From Burkholderiaceae bacterium (GTDB taxonomy: Bacteria; Pseudomonadota; Gammaproteobacteria; Burkholderiales; Burkholderiaceae_C): DNA of 64,000 nucleotides. The notes beneath the pieces were generated by a model, which saw only the letters and a program-made list of their open reading frames with translations, had not been told where the DNA came from and made no database searches. The DNA lies in assembly GCA_026125795.1 (NCBI GenBank), contig JAHCKM010000001.1:1674001-1738000 (forward strand), read 5' to 3'. Both the position numbers and the translations under genes were made by a program. Positions 61,001-64,000 of this stretch are shown here, one piece after another; position 1 is the first letter of the stretch; each line of letters begins with the position of its first letter.

Positions 61001-61652
61001 CGATGCGCTGGGCGCCGAGCGCAACCGCAGCGCCTACCTGGGCGGCGCGCTGCAACAAGGCTGGGAGGCGCCGGCTCTCGGCGCCTTGTCGCGCGCACCG
61101 GTGCCGTGGACCGAGGCGCAACTGATGCGCTACCTGCAGCGCGGCCACGATGCCTTGCACGGCATGGCCGGCGGCCCGATGGCGCCGGTGGTGCGCGGCC
61201 TCGCGCAGTTGCCGAGCGACGATGTGCGCGCGATCGCGCACTACCTGGTGTCGCTGCAACCCGATCGCACCGACGGCAGCGCCGAGACGCTGCTGGCGCG
61301 CAGCCGTGCGCAAGCCGCGCTGCTGCGCGGCCCGGCGCAGCGCCTGTTCGAAAGCGCCTGCGGCGCCTGCCACCACGATGGCGACGGCCCCGAGTTGGTC
61401 GGCCTGAACCAGCCGCTGGCATTGAACCCCAACCTGCACGGCACGCGGCCCGACAACCTGCTGCGCACCGTGCTCGACGGCATCCAGGATCCGGCGTTCA
61501 TCCACATCGGCCACATGCCGGCGTTTCGCCACGCGCTGAACGACGCGCAGATCGTCGAGCTGGCCGCATACATGCGGCAGCGCTTCGCGCCGGGCCAGCC
61601 GCCGTGGCCCGATCTCGCCGGTGCGGTGGTGCGGGCGCGTGCGCAACCCTGA
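58023..61652 (+). CDS. nicB: nicotinate dehydrogenase molybdenum/cytochrome c subunit
   Basis: This 1209-residue protein has an N-terminal xanthine-oxidase-type molybdopterin domain (about 1-770; GGHVDLGTGIQTAYAQLVADEL, ASGCYGRNGADDVAADAALL, PLGVGESSSVPGTAAIANAI, in parts), a membrane span after basic residues (RRRKGLLATVGALAAAGIGL, about 783-812), then three c-type heme sites at residues 840 (CTHCH), 986 (CGACH) and 1113 (CGACH). This is the NicB layout. It hydroxylates nicotinate to 6-hydroxynicotinate. The basic residues before the span predict a cytoplasmic molybdenum domain and periplasmic cytochromes feeding the respiratory chain. Confidence 0.93.
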   Translation: MARAAGPVDVQRPRAAAWHTRREFRAADGVLLVLRDPPPPVAPAPGQPPTVPANPAEGPEVLLAFADDGHAVALGGHVDLGTGIQTAYAQLVADELDLPLDRVSVILGDTARAPNQGPTIASTSIQIHALPLRQAAAQARAWLREAASQQLGVAADALRLEGGDACAPDGRRVALGQLVAGRHVELMLDAGTALKTPSEYRIIGTSAPRKDIPAKVAGDAVYVHDVRVPGMQHGRVVRPPYAGIDAGDFVGRTLLAVDEASIAHIAGVRQVVVIGDFVGIVAEREDQAEAAMHALRVSWKPWPALPPLDDLAQAIRANPATPRIVASQGDVDAARAASATALDREYVWPYQMHASIGPSCAVADWRGHSLTVWAGTQNPHVLRADLAKLTGLSDTAVDVVRLEASGCYGRNGADDVAADAALLSRAVGAPVRVQLTREQEHAWEPKGAAQLMRVRGGLDASGNPTAYDFDTSYPSNAAPTLALLLTRTIEPVARAFEMGDRTAVPPYAYANQRITVNDMAPLLRASWLRGVSALPNSFAHESYIDELAHAAGVDPVEYRLRHLKDDRAAELVRAVADKAGWRVHSQPQQQGADGDWLKGQGFAYARYVHSKFPGFGAAWAAWVADVEVHRVTGDVHVRRVVVGQDAGLMVNPDGVLHQVHGNVIQTTSRALKERVGVDPQTRAVTAQEWGSYPILSFRDVPVVEVLLMPRPGEPPLGVGESSSVPGTAAIANAIFDATGVRLRQPPFTPEVVRAAINPLPAPPAPAAPPADEVREHAQDPQRRRKGLLATVGALAAAGIGLLGAALGWRPAIAPVQLSAPQIYSAELVERGRQLAALGNCTHCHSADGGAPLAGGRAVETPFGTVVSTNITPDAATGIGRWSFSAFQRAMREGIARDGRHLYPAFPYPSFTQASDDDLQAIYAWLMAQPAVVHAPPPGELRFPFNWRPLMALWNALHLQSGPVANVDGRSALWSRGAYLVNGLGHCGACHSARDALGAERNRSAYLGGALQQGWEAPALGALSRAPVPWTEAQLMRYLQRGHDALHGMAGGPMAPVVRGLAQLPSDDVRAIAHYLVSLQPDRTDGSAETLLARSRAQAALLRGPAQRLFESACGACHHDGDGPELVGLNQPLALNPNLHGTRPDNLLRTVLDGIQDPAFIHIGHMPAFRHALNDAQIVELAAYMRQRFAPGQPPWPDLAGAVVRARAQP

Positions 61653-61706
61653 GCGCGCCGCCGTCCCGGTTGTGGTCTGATACGGGCCCCCGGGACCGGA
61701 GACCCC

Positions 61707-62918
61707 ATGCCAGCGCCTTTCAAGCCGGCGATCAGCACGCTGCTCGACACCGACCTGTACAAGTTCACCATGTGGCAGGTGATGCTGCACCACAACCCGG
61801 AAGCCACCGGGATGACGCAGTTCATCTGCCGCAACACGCCGCAGTATCCGCTGGCCGATCTGGCCGGTGAGGTGCGCGAGCAGCTCGAGCACCTGTGCAG
61901 CCTGCGCTTCACCGAGCACGACATCGGCCTGCTCGGCACGCGGGCCTACATCAAGAAAGACTTCCTCGAGTGGCTCGGCATCTTCCGCTTCCAGATGAAG
62001 TTCCTCGACATCACGGTGAACGGCGATGCGCTGAACATCGTCGCGCGCGGGCCGCTGGTGCACATCACCGCGTTCGAGATCTTCGTGCTGTCGATCGTCA
62101 ACGAGCTGTACTTCCGCCGCCTGACCACGCCGGCGGTGATGGCCGAAGGGCGGCGCCGCCTGGCGGCCAAGATCGAGCACCTGCGCTCGTTCATGGCCGA
62201 CCCTCAGCACCAGCGGCGCCACCCGTACGAGTTCTTCGACTTCGGCACGCGGCGGCGCTTCTCGCGCGAGTGGCACGACGAGGTGATCGCCACGCTCGCG
62301 CGCGAAGTGCCGCAGTGGTTTCGCGGCACCAGCAACGTCGAGCTGGCGTTCAAGCACGGCGTGGCGCCGATCGGCACGATGGCGCACGAGCACATGCAGA
62401 AGCACCAGGGCCTGGGCAACGTGCAGCTGCGCCGCTCGGTGCGTGCCGCGCTGGAGGAGTGGGTGCAGGAGTACCGCGGCGACCTCGGCATCGCGCTCAC
62501 CGACGTGATCACCACAGACGCCTTCCTGCGCGACTTTGACCTGTACTACACCAAGCTGTTTGACGGTGTGCGCCACGACTCGGGCGATCCCGACGCATGG
62601 GCGCACAAGGTGCTCGAGCACTACAAGCGGCTGCGCATCGATGCGCGCACCAAGCGGCTGGTGTTCTCCAACGCGCTCACGTTCGACGACTCGTTTCGCC
62701 TCTACCTGAACTGGGGCGACGCCGCGCAGCACGGCTCGGGCATCGGCACCTGGCTTTCGAACGACCTCGGACTGACGCCGCTCAACATCGTGATGAAGCT
62801 CAAGCAGGTGAACAACCAGCCGGTGGCCAAGATCTCCGACGATCCGAGCAAGGCGCTCGGCGAAGACCCGGTGTTCCTGGCGTACCTGAAGCAGGTGTTC
62901 GACGTGACGCCACGCTGA
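61707..62918 (+). CDS. pncB: nicotinate phosphoribosyltransferase
   Basis: This 403-residue enzyme makes nicotinate mononucleotide from nicotinate and PRPP. It starts ISTLLDTDLYKFTMWQVMLH and has FDFGTRRRFSREWHDEV, the phospho-histidine segment GTMAHEHMQKHQ, DVITTDAFLRDFDLYYTKLFDGVRHDSGDPDAWAHKV (in parts) and FSNALTFDDSFRLY. GGAG lies just before ATG 61707, and 7-bp arms GTCCCGG/CCGGGAC stand directly 5' of it. It ends the nicotinate operon, so the operon can direct nicotinate to NAD salvage as well as breakdown. Confidence 0.93.
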   Translation: MPAPFKPAISTLLDTDLYKFTMWQVMLHHNPEATGMTQFICRNTPQYPLADLAGEVREQLEHLCSLRFTEHDIGLLGTRAYIKKDFLEWLGIFRFQMKFLDITVNGDALNIVARGPLVHITAFEIFVLSIVNELYFRRLTTPAVMAEGRRRLAAKIEHLRSFMADPQHQRRHPYEFFDFGTRRRFSREWHDEVIATLAREVPQWFRGTSNVELAFKHGVAPIGTMAHEHMQKHQGLGNVQLRRSVRAALEEWVQEYRGDLGIALTDVITTDAFLRDFDLYYTKLFDGVRHDSGDPDAWAHKVLEHYKRLRIDARTKRLVFSNALTFDDSFRLYLNWGDAAQHGSGIGTWLSNDLGLTPLNIVMKLKQVNNQPVAKISDDPSKALGEDPVFLAYLKQVFDVTPR

Positions 62919-63082
62919 GCGGTGGCGCCGGCTTGCGCGGCCACTCGGCCCGGCCCGTGCACATTGCGCACGTGCGCCGATTGTTCGGGCGCATCGGCAG
63001 CGGTTGCTGACCTGGATCAGACCGGCGCGGGCGCAGAAGTGCGTTCATTGCACCCCCACCGCCCATGCCACCGAGGTGCACC

Positions 63083-63295
63083 GTGTCGAGCCGCCCCAGG
63101 AACGTCCAGCAGCTGATCGCCGAGTGGGTCTGCCTGACCCATGCCCGGAACACGCGCGATCACTCGCGCGGTTATGACGCGCGCCACCTGCAGCAGGAGA
63201 TCGATCGCCAGCGCGTGATCGACGAGGCCAGCGCCGCGGCGGCGCTGGCCAGGCAGTACGTCGCCGGCGATCGCAACGCGCCGCGCGCGGCCTGA
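63083..63295 (+). CDS. small hypothetical protein, 70 residues
   Basis: The frame from GTG 63083 encodes SSRPRNVQQLIAEWVCLTHA followed by RNTRDHSRGYDARHLQQEIDRQ and an alanine-rich tail. GAGGTG lies 4 bp upstream; ATG 63065 is an alternative without a binding site. It is basic and helical, with no membrane segment. I recognise no family. Confidence 0.5.
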   Translation: MSSRPRNVQQLIAEWVCLTHARNTRDHSRGYDARHLQQEIDRQRVIDEASAAAALARQYVAGDRNAPRAA

Positions 63296-63322
63296 AGCAG
63301 CGGATTTCTGGATCCGGGCGGC

Positions 63323-64000
63323 TCAGCCCGGCCGGCCGTCGATTCGCGCGCGCGTGAGCACCGGCCAGTAGCGCACCGCAAAGAGCCCGAATCCAGCCGA
63401 CCACAGCAGTGCCGAGGCTTGCAGCGCGGCGAAAGAGGCGGCGGGCCACAGCAACGGCACCAGCACGCGTGCCGCGCCGGCCAGCAGCACGAGCACATAA
63501 CACGCCACGTCGAAGCGGTCGGCGCGCAGCGGCCGCGCCGTGTGGCCGCGCGCGGTGCGCGTCATCATGCCGATGATCATGGCGCCGATCGCGCCCACCG
63601 TCAGCGCGTGCGTGGCGGCCGACGCGGCGACGAGCCCGAGCCCGGCCGCGGCGCGCAGACCCAGGTGGATCGGTATCCAGCCGTAGGCGAGGTGCAGCAC
63701 CCAGACGAGCGGAGCACCGGTGGTACGCCACGGGCGCCACAGCGCCCAGCGCACGGCATGTGCGATGCCTGCGACGGCGGCCAGGGCGACCAACCCGCCG
63801 CCGCCGATGCCGGCCACGTCGGCCGCCAGCAGCACGAGCAGCGAGCCCAACGCCGCTTTCTCGAGCGCCGCGTGGCGCACGGCACCGGCACCCGGCACAC
63901 CGTTGTTGGTGAACATCGGGATCACGCGCCCGCCCATCACGGCCACGATGAACAGCACCACGTCCAGGCCGAGCTGGAGGCCGGCCCACGCCGGTGCCGC
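63323..64000 (-). CDS. nnrS: NnrS family membrane protein, C-terminal part
   Basis: The frame is open past the right edge of the window, so the N-terminus is missing. The visible 225 residues have at least six membrane spans and the NnrS motifs FIVAVMGGRVIPMFTNNGVPG, HLAYGWIPIHLGLRAAA and HALTVGAIGAMIIGMMTRTARGHTARPL (in parts). NnrS is a heme- and copper-containing membrane protein that protects against nitrosative stress during denitrification. Convergent with the small ORF at 63083. Confidence 0.9.
   Translation of the reverse strand, partial: AAPAWAGLQLGLDVVLFIVAVMGGRVIPMFTNNGVPGAGAVRHAALEKAALGSLLVLLAADVAGIGGGGLVALAAVAGIAHAVRWALWRPWRTTGAPLVWVLHLAYGWIPIHLGLRAAAGLGLVAASAATHALTVGAIGAMIIGMMTRTARGHTARPLRADRFDVACYVLVLLAGAARVLVPLLWPAASFAALQASALLWSAGFGLFAVRYWPVLTRARIDGRPG

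Noticed and set aside
57858-62732. A 1624-codon open frame on the minus strand opposite nicB and pncB
   Set aside because: It is a shadow frame caused by high GC at third positions; its translation is rich in R, H, A and Q with no motif, while the plus strand shows clear NicB and PncB motifs.
1-64000. tRNA, rRNA, CRISPR arrays or prophage genes
   Set aside because: None was seen on either strand when reading the sequence; I could not run tRNAscan or similar tools.

Overview
The window is about 64 kb of GC-rich, densely packed chromosomal DNA (about 70% G+C by eye). It looks like a soil or freshwater betaproteobacterium of the order Burkholderiales. The main reason is the gene content: five intact periplasmic Bug/TctC-type receptors, CaiB/BaiF CoA-transferases, NicAB-type nicotinate dehydrogenase, NnrS and TctDE. 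The order is an inference; no rRNA, tRNA or housekeeping marker is present to fix it. I saw no CRISPR array, prophage or plasmid functions. The only mobile element recognised is one IS110-family insertion.

Layout. 1-2973: alanine dehydrogenase and a cut-off omega-aminotransferase, divergent from a LysR regulator. 3068-6253: amidase, Bug receptor and class II aldolase operon. 6287-13483 (minus): choline-sulfatase-like gene, aldehyde dehydrogenase, 3-hydroxyisobutyrate dehydrogenase, Bug receptor and GntR regulator, with an IS110 element inserted between the dehydrogenase and the Bug gene. 13560-15651: a tandem structured repeat, then a CoA-transferase/enoyl-CoA hydratase pair. 15740-20529: small ORF, UvrD-like helicase and the AmmeMemoRadiSam genes (radical SAM protein plus an AmrB-AmrA fusion). 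20621-28763: esterase lipoprotein, Bug receptor, DUF1254/DUF1214 protein, CoA-transferase, LysR regulator, a Bug gene remnant and a GMC oxidoreductase. 29147-35960: a sigF/nrsF stress operon facing an arsS-phnDEC operon, with two matching sigma-F-type promoters back to back. 36018-40727: HEPN-like protein, thioesterase, acyl-CoA dehydrogenase, nitroreductase and heme peroxidase. 41071-44863: TctDE two-component system, TctC receptor and a lipoprotein.

The centrepiece is 44938-62918, two divergent operons that together look like a complete upper pathway for nicotinamide and nicotinate. The minus operon encodes a ferredoxin-NADP reductase, a TetR regulator and an enamidase. The plus operon encodes a 6-hydroxynicotinate reductase-like FeS protein, a UPF0280/ApbE-superfamily protein, two DUF1185 paralogues, a branched-chain-type ABC importer, a Tat-exported nicotinamidase, the molybdenum/cytochrome c nicotinate dehydrogenase NicAB and nicotinate phosphoribosyltransferase. 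The inferred route is nicotinamide to nicotinate (periplasm), import, hydroxylation to 6-hydroxynicotinate with electrons passed to cytochrome c, reduction to the tetrahydro-oxo compound using Fpr-derived electrons, and ring opening by the enamidase. This joins an oxygen-linked hydroxylase to a reductive ring attack, the logic described biochemically for Azorhizobium and, for the reductive half, genetically in Eubacterium barkeri. A TetR-type inverted repeat lies between the operons. The UPF0280 and DUF1185 proteins are the undescribed parts.

The second notable signal is a 75-bp element placed directly before start codons at 7956-8030 and, in tandem, at 13560-13702. It has three stem-loops with compensatory base changes, ends in a Shine-Dalgarno sequence, and is also an open frame of 25 codons.
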